Source: Pedobacter rhizosphaerae
GTDB taxonomy: Bacteria; Bacteroidota; Bacteroidia; Sphingobacteriales; Sphingobacteriaceae
DNA: 43,322 nt
Direction: 5' to 3'
Assembly (NCBI RefSeq): GCF_900111155.1
Contig: NZ_FOGG01000041.1
Location: 1-43,322, forward strand
The notes under the pieces were generated by a model, which saw only the letters and a program-made list of their open reading frames with translations, did not search any database and was not told where the DNA came from. Positions within the stretch are counted from its first letter, which is position 1. Each line of letters opens with the position of its first letter. Of the stretch, positions 34,166 to 42,547 are shown in pieces. The position numbers and the translations under genes are program-made.

Positions 34166-35152
34166 ATGAAAATTGCTGTTTTTAGTGCCTGTGTCTATGA
34201 TCAGGAATTTCTCGAAAAATATAATACTAACCATCAGCTTGTTTTCTTTGAGCAGGCATTGAATTTTGACAATGTAGCATTGACGAAAGCGTTTGATGCC
34301 GTATGCCTTTTTGTAAATGATCGCGCAGATGAAAAGGTACTTTCCGCCTTAGTAGAAAACGGTGTAAAGCTTATCCTACTTCGTTGTGCCGGATTTAACA
34401 ATGTTGATCTGGAGGCCGCAGCCAAACTCGGGATTAAAATCCTTCGCGTTCCGGCCTATTCACCAGAAGCAGTAGCAGAACATGCCATGGCCATGATTTT
34501 AACGCTGAACCGTAAAACCCATAAAGCCTATAACCGGGTTAGAGATGGTAACTTTTCTTTGGCATCTTTAATGGGGTTTAATTTGAACCATGCTAAGGTG
34601 GCCTTGATTGGTACCGGTAATATCGGAAAAGCTTTGTATAAAATTTTGAAGGGATTTGGGTGTAGCATATTGGCTTATGATCCCTACCCTGATGATACAT
34701 TACGTGCTGAAGGCCTTGTTTATGCCAGTTTAAAGGAGGTGCTATGCGATGCAGAGATCGTTTCCTTACATTGCCCATTAACAGACCAATCTTTCCATGT
34801 AATTAACGAGCAAACCCTTAAATATTTTAAAAAAGGCGCTATGCTGATCAACACCAGTAGAGGTGCACTGATTAACACCGCAGATGTGATTAATTCGCTT
34901 AAATCAGGGCAACTGGGTTATCTCGGGCTCGATGTTTATGAGCAGGAATCGGCACTATTCTTTCATGATCTTTCAGAAAAAGTTATTCAGGATGATTTAA
35001 TCGCCCGTCTTATATCCTTTCCTAATGTGCTCATTACTTCCCATCAGGGCTTCTTCACCCGTGAGGCCATGCAACAAATTGCCGAAATCACCTTTTCAAA
35101 TGCAGATGCTTTTGCCAATGGAAAACCTATGCCTAATGAAATCAAACCCTAA
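34166..35152 (+). CDS. ldhA: D-lactate dehydrogenase / D-2-hydroxyacid dehydrogenase
   Basis: A 328-residue NAD-dependent dehydrogenase of the fermentative D-LDH type. The dinucleotide-binding motif is GTGNIG (149-154). The catalytic set is Arg232 (NTSRG), Glu261 (DVYEQE) and His293 (SHQGF), spaced as in E. coli LdhA. The substrate-loop sequence RCAGFNNVD and AYSPEAVAEHA also fit. It reduces pyruvate to D-lactate, re-oxidising NADH when oxygen is short. It stands alone between repeat clusters, with no operon partners. Confidence 0.88.
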   Translation: MKIAVFSACVYDQEFLEKYNTNHQLVFFEQALNFDNVALTKAFDAVCLFVNDRADEKVLSALVENGVKLILLRCAGFNNVDLEAAAKLGIKILRVPAYSPEAVAEHAMAMILTLNRKTHKAYNRVRDGNFSLASLMGFNLNHAKVALIGTGNIGKALYKILKGFGCSILAYDPYPDDTLRAEGLVYASLKEVLCDAEIVSLHCPLTDQSFHVINEQTLKYFKKGAMLINTSRGALINTADVINSLKSGQLGYLGLDVYEQESALFFHDLSEKVIQDDLIARLISFPNVLITSHQGFFTREAMQQIAEITFSNADAFANGKPMPNEIKP

Positions 35153-35161
35153 AGTGGTGCC

Positions 35162-35210
35162 TCTGGCGCAAGCGTCCTGCTTGTGACTAAATCGAGGGGT
35201 TTGCGCCAGA
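35162..35210. repeat. GCAAGCG fold-back element, 49-bp copy
   Basis: TCTGGCGCAA at the left and TTGCGCCAGA at the right are perfect 10-base inverted repeats. The left half continues GCGTCCTGCTTGTGACTAAA, as in the other copies (33.79, 35.74, 37.09 and 38.39 kb). Confidence 0.75.
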
Positions 35211-35223
35211 TGTGATTAGAAAT

Positions 35224-35479
35224 TTTACCACAAAGATCACCAAGATTTACACAGAGAAAGGAGAGGTTCGGTGCACCCAGTCCCACAACACGCAACCCAT
35301 AACCATTTTTGGTTCATGCATGTATCGCAAATCCTGCTCCCCTACTTTTCAAGGAGGGGGTGAGCTAGCCAGTGCGTAGGCGGGGGTGGTTTTATTTTTA
35401 TACACTCTCTGCCAACCATCATTCCCGCGCAGGCGGGGAACTTCATACATAGAATTGGTATTAATTTGCCACGGAACCA
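35224..35479. repeat. Composite intergenic repeat R1
   Basis: The modules ACCACAAAGATCACCAAG, CACAGAGAAAGGAGAG, CTACTTTTCAAGGAGGGGGT, ATTCCCGCGCAGGCGGGGAA and ATTGGTATTAATTTGCCACG occur in the same order as at 35824-36080, exactly 600 bases later at its start, with high identity. A shorter copy of the first modules is at 35519-35578. The region 35153-36247 contains no gene I can support. Confidence 0.85.
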
Positions 35480-35739
35480 CTGAAAGCACGGAAAATCCTA
35501 GTGGCTAGTTTGGTAGAAACTTTACCACAAAGATCACCAAGATTTACACAGAGAAAGGAGAGCGGTTTAGTGCACGCCTTCTGTGTTAGATGTGCTTGGA
35601 GCATAGCCGCCTGCACTTATCTTTCTTATTTGGCTTATATGGTAAAAATAATTTGAGTGTTATAAGTTATGTGTCAGGAAGCGTGAATTTCCATCGCTTA
35701 AATGTCTTACATGGTGAAAAAAATGTGGTAAATCCCCTC

Positions 35740-35810
35740 TCTGGCGCAAGCGTCCTGCTTGTGACCAAAGCGTTGTTTAAAAAAACACAATCGAGGGGGC
35801 TTGCGCTAGA
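35740..35810. repeat. GCAAGCG fold-back element, 71-bp copy
   Basis: TCTGGCGCAAGCG at the left end and CTTGCGCTAGA at the right end are inverted repeats with one mismatch. It directly precedes composite repeat R2, just as the 49-bp copy precedes R1, so the two were probably duplicated together. Confidence 0.75.
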
Positions 35811-35823
35811 TGTGATAAAAAAC

Positions 35824-36080
35824 TTTACCACAAAGATCACCAAGATTTACACAGAGAAAGGAGAGCGGTTTAGCGCACCCAGTCCCACAACACGCAAGCC
35901 ACAACCATTTTGCATCTCGCCCGTATCATAAATCCAGCTCCCCTACTTTTCAAGGAGGGGGTGAGCTAGCCAGTGCGTAGGCGGGGGTGGTTTTATTTTT
36001 ATACACTCTCTGCCAACCATCATTCCCGCGCAGGTGGGGAAACTTCATGGATAGAATTGGTATTAATTTGCCACGGAATC
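35824..36080. repeat. Composite intergenic repeat R2
   Basis: A direct duplicate of R1 over about 257 bases. The second part, from CTACTTTTCAAGGAGGGGGT to TTTGCCACGGAA, is almost unchanged, while the middle (near 35900-35930) differs more and resembles R0 instead. Confidence 0.85.
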
Positions 36081-36247
36081 CCAGCTCTTATCATAGCTGA
36101 TTTTAAAGGCAATGCTCCAGATAAATCCAATCTATCCTAGCTCATACTACTTGTAGCGTCTTGTATGATGTTGAAAATACTAAGCCGTTAGCAGGAGGGG
36201 GGGTATGGTTAAGTATAAATTACAAGCGATATGCGGAAAGAAAGATC

Positions 36248-36533
36248 ATGGCAAGACAAACGTCTTTTAATGATAAGAAACGATTATCACAAATATCAGA
36301 ACATGAAAGAGGTCATGTAGTAATTGCGAATATTCTTGCTAAAAAATTGGAAGAAAAAATGAGCAAAGTTTATTACGGAAACTATATTATCGAGGCAAAA
36401 AAAAATATTTCAAAAAATATTTGATGAATTTAAGTTATTTGAATTAAAGTATGATGATGAGACCAATCATAGCCTTAATCAAGCTAAGCAAAAAGAGTGG
36501 AATATTAAGCTGAAAAAAATGCTGTCTAATTAG
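36248..36533 (+). pseudogene. Small unknown gene with a frameshift in a poly-A run
   Basis: From ATG at 36248 the frame reads MARQTSFNDKKRLSQISEHE and on to GNYIIEA, then stops after a run of nine A at about 36397-36405. With one A fewer, translation continues as KKIFQKIFDEFKLFELKYDD and ends in KLKKMLSN at 36533. The repaired product would be about 94 residues, Lys-rich and helical. I do not recognise it. Its stop overlaps the stop of the convergent membrane-protein gene by four bases. The AT-rich composition differs from that of the housekeeping neighbours and suggests acquisition. Programmed slippage or a sequencing error remain alternatives. Confidence 0.5.
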
Positions 36534-36910
36534 AAATATCTTGGCAATAAAAAATAGCTTAAAACTAGAATTGGAGTAATTGAGTAAATCATTATAAAAG
36601 GAAAGTAATTCTTATTTCTTCGTATTGAATCAATTTCATTGATTACTTGTAAATGCTTATCGCCTCGTATGTTTTTGTCCGCATAAAAAAATTCTAAAAA
36701 CAATAATATAACCCAAATTATAATCTCTACTATAGATATTTTTGGTGTGATTTTTCGAACGATCAAGAAAATAAACGCCAAGTTTAGAATTGCTATACTA
36801 TCAGTTATTCGCACAATACTTGGACTTTTTACGTATGCCCATCGTATGCCAAATATTTTACCATAGATCTTATAAATTGCATAAAAGTAAAATTCGTGGA
36901 GTATTTTCAT
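36530..36910 (-). CDS. Small membrane protein of unknown function
   Basis: A 126-residue protein if read from MKILHEFYFYAIYK; six more residues are possible upstream. Three hydrophobic helices are visible: ITDSIAILNLAFIFLIV, IVEIIIWVILLFLEFFY and FPFIMIYSITPILVLSYFLL. It is AT-rich in codons. On the same strand, just upstream, lies the broken C-terminal fragment at 36933-37088, an arrangement seen in toxin/immunity pairs, where a small membrane protein may follow a toxin tail. No family is recognised, so this role is only a possibility. Confidence 0.55.
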   Translation of the reverse strand: MKILHEFYFYAIYKIYGKIFGIRWAYVKSPSIVRITDSIAILNLAFIFLIVRKITPKISIVEIIIWVILLFLEFFYADKNIRGDKHLQVINEIDSIRRNKNYFPFIMIYSITPILVLSYFLLPRYF

Positions 36911-36932
36911 TTTAAAGTTATAGAACAAATTA

Positions 36933-37088
36933 TTATGAGATTAAACGATAACGAAATGCATCTAGCATATCTTGTTTTTGTTTTTGAACCGGAGTTATGC
37001 GCCCAAATGTCTCTAAGAAAGTTTTACCTTCAGTTCCACCTTTCATAATTAATCGATCCCATAACTTATCCAAGCCTTCATCTTCCGC
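36933..37088 (-). pseudogene. C-terminal fragment of an unknown protein, cut by a repeat element
   Basis: An open minus-strand frame ends at 36933. It encodes about 50 residues, including EDEGLDKLWDRLIMKGGTEG and FLETFGRITPVQKQKQDML, then AFRYRLIS and stop. At its 5' side the frame runs straight into a GCAAGCG repeat element (37089-37122), so the rest of the gene is missing. The composition is protein-like and unlike the repeats. I cannot name the family. Confidence 0.5.
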
Positions 37089-37122
37089 CTCCGGCGCAAG
37101 CGTCCCGCTTGCGACTAAAGCT
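37089..37122. repeat. GCAAGCG element, partial copy
   Basis: CCGGCGCAAGCGTCCCGCTT followed by GCGACTAAAGC matches the left half of the family at 33.79 and 35.16 kb. It borders the broken gene fragment, so insertion or recombination at this element may have removed the rest of that gene. Confidence 0.7.
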
Positions 37123-37188
37123 TAATTTGATGCGCAGTTTAAAAAACACAATCTACACGCCTGCACAAGAAGTGGATATGTCAAATGG

Positions 37189-38241
37189 TTATTTAATCTC
37201 GTTTATATTTCTGACGGTTACATGCGGCATTTTCTCGAAAAGATCCTGCATATACTTTCTGTGGTTGGCTCCCGCTATAACAACAACTTTTTCTGCCCTC
37301 TGGGCCCTGGCGTGATTGACTACATTGTTGCACATGGCTATATTTCTCATCATCCACCAGTGGATTTTCGAAAGCATCTCTTGTTTCGGGAAATTCTTCA
37401 TGGTATACATTTCCGGCAGATAGAAATCTCCAGATGCGGAAATCTTGGCTGCTTCGTCGGTATTTAGCCATTCGGTAACATTTTTTGAAGTTTTTTCTAT
37501 ACTATCATATTTTTCGAAACCTTTTTGAATGGCATTTAGATTTGCTTTCAGTTCATTCCTGAAAATAGCTGAAGTATCTTTTTTGAATACATTGAACTTT
37601 GCATCGAAAGCTCCCCAAGACGCTCCCCAATTTAAATCATAATCCTGGCAGTCCATGGCAATCAATTCGCCTATTCCCAGCTCCTTCATCATTGGGAATG
37701 CAATAAAGGCATATTCGGAGGTTTTTAATCTTTTCATACTTCTCCCAACGGTATCTAGTTTCGGGCTTAGTATTTTATTTACATAATCTTCCAGTTTAAT
37801 GTCTGCTGATTTTTGAAGGTAATCAAACACCTGCCAATATTGATAATGGCCATTTGCAACATCCTGATTGAGGTAATAGACATGGGCCAGATCTGTTTTC
37901 AACCGATAATCTTTTGGATTGTAGATTGCCAGTTTTTTTAAGCTGTCTATTGTTTTGGGTAGTGCTTCTTCAGCTATAGCTCTGTTTTTTTTAAGGATTT
38001 CGATGCGCCTGAGATTTTCCTTTTTACACCAATAGTCCATAACATTCTGCTCATCCTTCTTGCTCAGAAATTCGCCAAAAAAAGCAGTCGGTTTAAATTT
38101 TTTGATTTTGTTGTGGATGCCTGAAAAATCCTGCTGTGGGTAGTTACCATAATTATGTGACACACCGATCAGCAACACTTCTACCTTTTGGGCATTAACA
38201 ATAATGGGAAAGAAAAAAATGAGAAATAAAGCGTACCTCAT
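37189..38241 (-). CDS. Secreted DUF5694-type protein (TraB/TIKI-like fold)
   Basis: A 350-residue protein with a signal peptide (MRYALFLIFFFPIIVNAQ). The start of the mature chain, VEVLLIGVSHNYGNYPQQDF, then AFFGEFLSKKDE, and near the end VVVIAGANHRKYMQDLFEKM, form the GxxH ... GE ... NH pattern of DUF5694. That family is related to the TraB/TIKI/ChaN-like putative metalloproteases or haem-binding proteins. The exact activity is unknown. It is a single gene between repeats, reading away from the tRNA region. Confidence 0.78.
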   Translation of the reverse strand: MRYALFLIFFFPIIVNAQKVEVLLIGVSHNYGNYPQQDFSGIHNKIKKFKPTAFFGEFLSKKDEQNVMDYWCKKENLRRIEILKKNRAIAEEALPKTIDSLKKLAIYNPKDYRLKTDLAHVYYLNQDVANGHYQYWQVFDYLQKSADIKLEDYVNKILSPKLDTVGRSMKRLKTSEYAFIAFPMMKELGIGELIAMDCQDYDLNWGASWGAFDAKFNVFKKDTSAIFRNELKANLNAIQKGFEKYDSIEKTSKNVTEWLNTDEAAKISASGDFYLPEMYTMKNFPKQEMLSKIHWWMMRNIAMCNNVVNHARAQRAEKVVVIAGANHRKYMQDLFEKMPHVTVRNINEIK

Positions 38242-38391
38242 ATTGGTAGATTATGTTATTGGATACCTGCCAATTTAAGCATTGGCTTGCACAAAAAAGA
38301 ACAAAAATTAATTTGCCATGCAAAATTAAAAGAGAAGAGGTTGTTGATATTCTTGCGATCTGTAGGCTGATGCCGCCCACACTGGCGCAAG

Positions 38392-38512
38392 CGCCCCGCT
38401 TGTGAGTAACTGAATTATTTGGATAACTTTAATATTGTAAATAGAAAGCTAAATACGTTTTTATAATAGCCGGCCTTTAGTTTAAAAACACACAAGCGAG
38501 ACGCTTGCGCTA
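38392..38512. mobile_element. GCAAGCG element with long terminal inverted repeats (121 bp)
   Basis: The left end CTGGCGCAAGCGCCCCGCTT and the right end AAGCGAGACGCTTGCGCTAG are inverted over about 23 bases with three mismatches. This is the most complete copy and looks like a MITE-style unit; the other copies are shortened forms. The centre is AT-rich and non-coding. No clear target duplication was found. Confidence 0.65.
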
Positions 38513-38553
38513 GATGCATCTCGTTAAGACCCCACCCAAAATACCTTACAACG

Positions 38554-38581
38554 AAAAAAGCCTTGATTTCTCGAGGCTTTT
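38554..38581 (-). terminator. Intrinsic terminator after tRNA-Met
   Basis: On the minus strand AAAAGCCT pairs with AGGCTTTT around a short loop and the hairpin ends in a run of T. It lies five bases past the tRNA 3' end. Confidence 0.7.
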
Positions 38582-38585
38582 GATG

Positions 38586-38659
38586 TAGCGGGGAGCAGGA
38601 TCGAACTGCCGACCTCAGGGTTATGAATCCTGCGCTCTAACCATCTGAGCTACCCCGCC
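38586..38659 (-). tRNA. tRNA-Met (CAU anticodon)
   Basis: The 74-base minus-strand sequence folds as a cloverleaf. The acceptor is GGCGGGG against CCCCGCT, the D-arm has AGCTCAGATGGTTAGAGC, the anticodon loop is TTCATAA and the T-arm has GGTTCGA-like AGTTCGATC. The discriminator is A, and CCA is not encoded. The anticodon stem lacks the three G-C pairs of initiator tRNA and G1-U72 is paired, so it is probably the elongator. A tRNA-Ile with a modified CAU anticodon cannot be excluded. Confidence 0.92.
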
Positions 38660-39278
38660 AAGGGTGTGTCAAAGCGACACTGGTTATTTCGGACTGCAAA
38701 GATATAACTAAAATTGTTTTTTAAAAAAGAAATTTAAAAAATAACATAAGCCATTCAATATCAATGAAAATAAATTATGGTAGATAAACACTAGCAGGTA
38801 ATGGCTGGCTCAATTCTTAAAATAATTCATGCTATTTTAAACAAGAGACATCAAGCCCGTATTCTGATTTGGCCTCTCGATCTTTTTAACTCCACAATGC
38901 TTCTCGCTATTCTTTATCATTTAGCTTACTTATTTTGCCTAACCCAAAGTCGAGGTTTAGCATAGCACGATCTTTTCAATTTTTAACTTTCAGGCTTTTG
39001 ATTTTATGGCGATGGCTTTACCCTCTTCCTGCTTTCTGCGTATAGCTTTCGTGTTTTAGCTTTCAGCTTCCTTTTCTCCTTTCTACCAACAAATATTATT
39101 ACCGCTAAAAACCCTATAGGCGAGCCAGAAATGCGGTTTTTGCACTAAGGTTTCAATAAGAAACAGGAAAAATAATCGTGGATATTTGGAAGAGTTGCAG
39201 ATTTAGAATAAATTACCTTTCTTTAGAAAAAGAAAAACCAAATAAATTAATCCAGAGGGGCTCTGGGAGCGACTAGAC
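38660..39278. other. Intergenic region, 619 bp
   Basis: No gene is supported. The middle (38980-39080) is pyrimidine-rich, with repeated phrases such as TAGCTTTCGTGTTTTAGCTT. A weak promoter for the START-like gene may lie at 39214-39221 (TACCTTTC, with TTG 16 bases before it). Confidence 0.4.
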
Positions 39279-39659
39279 ATGGCAGAAAAGAAGAAATTTA
39301 CGCTTGAGTACGAGGTGAAATCGTCGCCAAGAATATTATATAGTTTTATTAGTGAACCTAATGGTTTATCGCAATGGTTTGCCGATGACGTAAATTTCCG
39401 TGATCAGGTATATACCTTCACTTGGGATGATGAACAGCAAAAGGCAAAGCTGGTAGCCATAAAAGAATATAAATCGGTTAAATTTAAGTGGATTGATGAC
39501 GAGCCACAATGCTATTTCGAAATGGAAATTGTGCAGGATGAATTAACCAACGATGTGGCTCTGGCCATTACCGATTTTACTACAGACGATTTGTTGGCAG
39601 AGAAAAAGCAGATTTGGGATAATCAGATCGATTATCTGATCAGTGTTTTGGGTGCCTAA
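39279..39659 (+). CDS. START-like (SRPBCC) domain protein
   Basis: A 126-residue protein with a helix-grip fold: KFTLEYEVKSSPRILYSFIS, then NGLSQWFADDVNF, FTWDDEQQKAKLV and a long C-terminal helix KKQIWDNQIDYLISVLG. This is the short START-like family conserved in Bacteroidota, related to the Aha1/SRPBCC group. The ligand is unknown. It lies 30 bases upstream of the LptF/LptG permease gene, a neighbour pairing I recall from other Bacteroidota, which suggests a link to the envelope. Confidence 0.85.
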   Translation: MAEKKKFTLEYEVKSSPRILYSFISEPNGLSQWFADDVNFRDQVYTFTWDDEQQKAKLVAIKEYKSVKFKWIDDEPQCYFEMEIVQDELTNDVALAITDFTTDDLLAEKKQIWDNQIDYLISVLGA

Positions 39660-39677
39660 AAATCTTGCGCTTTTGCG

Positions 39678-39685
39678 TACCTTTG
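39678..39685 (+). promoter_or_regulatory. Candidate -7 element next to the LptF/LptG start
   Basis: TACCTTTG fits TAnnTTTG exactly and ends four bases before the GTG at 39690, so transcription would begin at the start codon. A TTG at 39648 is 27 bases away, outside the usual spacing. Confidence 0.45.
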
Positions 39686-39689
39686 TAGG

Positions 39690-41129
39690 GTGAAAAAAAT
39701 ACATTTTCTATTAATAAAAGCATTTGTAAAGCCATTCGTTGCCACATTTTTTGTGGTAATGTTTATTCTTTTAATGTTTTTCCTGTTTAAATGGATCGAT
39801 GATTTAATAGGCAAGGGGTTTGAATGGTATACCATTTTAGAACTGATGGCCTATGCATCTGCGGCAAATGTATCTATGGCCTTACCGCTATCGGTACTGC
39901 TGTCTTCTATCATGACTTTCGGTACGCTCGGCGAAAACTATGAGCTGGTAGCCATCAAATCTGCAGGTATTTCCTTACAAAGAGCCATGCGGCCCTTATT
40001 TGTGGTGATTATCATGCTCACCATAGGTTCGTTTCTATTTTCGAACTATATGCTCCCCAAAGCCAACCTTAAATTTAACTCCCTGCTTTACGATATCCGA
40101 AATAAAAAGCTGGCCTTTTTAATTAAACCCGGAGTATTTAACAACAGCATTCCCGAATATTCTATCCGGGTAGATAGTAAGGATAATGATGGGATGTTAC
40201 ATGGCATTATGATTTACGACCGGAAGAACAGCAATGGGATCCCGAAAATTATCATCGCCAAGGAAGGGAAGATGGAGAAAACAGATGATGGAGAATTTTT
40301 AGTGCTGCAGTTAAAAAACGGTGTGCAATATGAAGAAGGATCAAGCAATAGTGGTACGTACAACCCGAGGCAAACCTTTTCCAGAAGACGTTTTAAGGCA
40401 ACAGCCCCACGCTTTGATCTATCATCGTTTAAGTTAAACCGTACCGACGAAAATGCCTTTGGGAACAGTACACCCATGCTTAACCTGAAAGGGATTGAAA
40501 GAAAAGGCGATTCACTGCGCCGGCAGTTAGATACCATTCAGCGCAATACCATGTTAAACCTAAAAAGCAATTTCAGGCAGTATAATGCAGTTGCAGGCTA
40601 TTCTAAAGTAAAAAAAATACAGCCTAAGAAAATACATGATGTGATATTGAGAGATATTCCCAATGGGTCGCGTAAAACCAGCCTGGAGAATGCCGCCAAT
40701 ACGGTGGCGGGCATTATGCAACACTTACCTAATTGGGTACCCAGAGATAAGGATGTGAAGGGTGAGATTATTTTTACCCGTATTGAGTATCAGCGTAAGT
40801 TTACACTGGCAGCCTCCTGTATCCTGTTGTTTTTTATTGGAGCACCATTGGGAGCTATTATCCGCAAGGGCGGGATGGGACTTCCGGTAGTAATGGCTAT
40901 CTCCTTCTTCCTGGTTTATCACATTATTACTACTGTAGCAGAGAAATCGGCACGGGAAGGAAATTTGAACCCGATATTTGCCATGTGGATTGCCGTCATT
41001 GTGTTATCGCCCCTGGCAGTATTCTTAACTTATAAGGCGACTGTAGATTCTGCATTATTTGATATTAATGCCTATAAGCTGTTTTTTAATAAATTATTCA
41101 AGAAAAAAGAGAAGGCCGTCGGATCATAA
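39690..41129 (+). CDS. LptF/LptG-family lipopolysaccharide export permease
   Basis: A 479-residue inner-membrane protein of the YjgP/YjgQ family. Helices lie near 13-35 (FVATFFVVMFILLMFFLFKW), 55-75 and 100-120, followed by a long periplasmic domain (about 125-365) and three C-terminal helices. The family motif ENYELVAIKSAGISLQR lies after the second helix. With LptB it extracts LPS and passes it to the periplasmic bridge. The start is GTG, preceded by a -7 element so close that a leaderless transcript is possible. The periplasmic domain is long, as usual in Bacteroidota. LptF and LptG cannot be told apart here. Confidence 0.88.
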   Translation: MKKIHFLLIKAFVKPFVATFFVVMFILLMFFLFKWIDDLIGKGFEWYTILELMAYASAANVSMALPLSVLLSSIMTFGTLGENYELVAIKSAGISLQRAMRPLFVVIIMLTIGSFLFSNYMLPKANLKFNSLLYDIRNKKLAFLIKPGVFNNSIPEYSIRVDSKDNDGMLHGIMIYDRKNSNGIPKIIIAKEGKMEKTDDGEFLVLQLKNGVQYEEGSSNSGTYNPRQTFSRRRFKATAPRFDLSSFKLNRTDENAFGNSTPMLNLKGIERKGDSLRRQLDTIQRNTMLNLKSNFRQYNAVAGYSKVKKIQPKKIHDVILRDIPNGSRKTSLENAANTVAGIMQHLPNWVPRDKDVKGEIIFTRIEYQRKFTLAASCILLFFIGAPLGAIIRKGGMGLPVVMAISFFLVYHIITTVAEKSAREGNLNPIFAMWIAVIVLSPLAVFLTYKATVDSALFDINAYKLFFNKLFKKKEKAVGS

Positions 41130-41181
41130 TCATTTAACTTCCAAATGATATTTGGAGCTCCATAATGCTTAAAATAGGTCG

Positions 41182-41189
41182 TACCTTTG
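41182..41189 (+). promoter_or_regulatory. Candidate -7 element of ribBA
   Basis: TACCTTTG fits TAnnTTTG and would give a leader of about 60 bases. A -33 TTG at standard distance is not seen. The 127-base gap after the permease gene holds no FMN riboswitch that I can recognise. Confidence 0.5.
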
Positions 41190-41256
41190 TATAGCTGAAA
41201 AGGCATGGTTTTGGAGATAAATCCCTTTTTAGCAACAAAAATATTGTTCATAACAA

Positions 41257-42468
41257 ATGCAAACAAAGTTAAATACCATAGAGGAAGCAATAGCTGATAT
41301 AAAAGCCGGAAAAGTAATTATCGTAGTAGATGATGAAAACAGAGAGAACGAAGGCGATTTTTTAACAGCTGCAGAGAACGCCACACCAGAGGTAATCAAT
41401 TTTATGGCTACTTATGGTCGCGGTTTAATCTGCGCTCCATTAACAGAAGAGCGCTGCAAAGAGCTTAACTTGGATTTGATGGTTGGTAAAAATACCGCCG
41501 CTTACGAAACCAATTTTACCGTTTCGGTAGATTTAGTAGGGCATGGCTGTACAACGGGTATTTCTGCTAGCGATAGATCAAAAACCATGTTGGCGCTGGT
41601 AGACCCTAAGACTAATCCGGAAGAGTTGGGCAGACCAGGCCATATTTTTCCTTTAATTGCTAAAGATGGCGGAGTTATCCGTCGTGCAGGTCATACAGAA
41701 GCCGCAGTAGATTTAGCCCGATTAGCTGGAATGAAACCTGCAGGATTGCTAGTAGAGATTTTAAAAGAGGATGGTGAAATGGCCAGACTCCCTGATTTAT
41801 TGAAAATCGCAGAACAGCATCAATTGAAAATTATTTCTATCGAGGATTTAATCGCATACCGGTTAAAAATCGATAGCTTAATTAAACAAGAAGTTACCAT
41901 TGATTTACCAACAGCATGGGGCGATTTTAAAATGACCGCCTATACCCAGCTGGATAATAATGCCACTCATTTAGCCATTTCTAAAGGCGAATGGAATGCA
42001 GATGAACCTATTTTAGCCAGGGTTCATAGTTCTTGCGTTACCGGCGATATTTTTGGTTCTTGCCGATGCGATTGCGGACCGCAGTTGCATAAAGCTTTAG
42101 AAATGATCCAGAAAGAAGGAAAAGGCGTAGTGGTTTACATGAATCAGGAAGGCCGCGGCATTGGATTGATTAATAAACTTCGTTCTTACAACTTACAAGA
42201 TGCTGGCTTTGATACCGTTGAAGCGAATATTAAGTTGGGCTTTAAAGGCGATGAACGCGACTATGGAGTAGGTGCACAGATCTTAAGATCAGAAGGTGTA
42301 ACCAAAATGCGCTTAATGAGTAACAACCCTACCAAAAGAGCAGGCCTAATTGGCTATGGCTTAGAGGTAGTAGAAAACATTCCGATTGAAATAGAAAGTA
42401 ACGTACATAACGAACGCTATCTGAAAACCAAAAGGGATAAGATGGGGCATTCGATTATGAAAGGCTAA
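41257..42468 (+). CDS. ribBA: Bifunctional DHBP synthase / GTP cyclohydrolase II
   Basis: A 403-residue fused enzyme for both entry steps of riboflavin synthesis. The N-terminal half makes 3,4-dihydroxy-2-butanone 4-phosphate from ribulose 5-phosphate: DDENRENEGDF (25-35) holds the acidic metal site, with GHGCTTGISASDR and RPGHIFPL following. The C-terminal half is GTP cyclohydrolase II: HSSCVTGDIFGSCRCDCG carries the zinc cysteines, with QEGRGIGL and NNPTKRAGL. Both active sites look intact. Length is normal. It has its own -7 element and a long terminator hairpin, so it is probably transcribed alone. Confidence 0.96.
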   Translation: MQTKLNTIEEAIADIKAGKVIIVVDDENRENEGDFLTAAENATPEVINFMATYGRGLICAPLTEERCKELNLDLMVGKNTAAYETNFTVSVDLVGHGCTTGISASDRSKTMLALVDPKTNPEELGRPGHIFPLIAKDGGVIRRAGHTEAAVDLARLAGMKPAGLLVEILKEDGEMARLPDLLKIAEQHQLKIISIEDLIAYRLKIDSLIKQEVTIDLPTAWGDFKMTAYTQLDNNATHLAISKGEWNADEPILARVHSSCVTGDIFGSCRCDCGPQLHKALEMIQKEGKGVVVYMNQEGRGIGLINKLRSYNLQDAGFDTVEANIKLGFKGDERDYGVGAQILRSEGVTKMRLMSNNPTKRAGLIGYGLEVVENIPIEIESNVHNERYLKTKRDKMGHSIMKG

Positions 42469-42547
42469 TAAGGTTGCAAGTTACGAGTTGTGGTTACGGG
42501 TGTTGATCCGTACTAAGCTATAAGTTTTACTTACTCGGTTAACAATA

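Noticed and set aside
35590..35931. Open frame of 113 residues
   Set aside because: It is translated from the fold-back and composite repeats and changes with each repeat copy.
33739..36247. CRISPR array
   Set aside because: The repeats are long, composite, irregularly spaced and often palindromic; there are no uniform spacers and no cas genes.
41130..41256. FMN riboswitch upstream of ribBA
   Set aside because: The gap is 127 bases and lacks the conserved FMN-aptamer sequence blocks; only a -7 element is visible.
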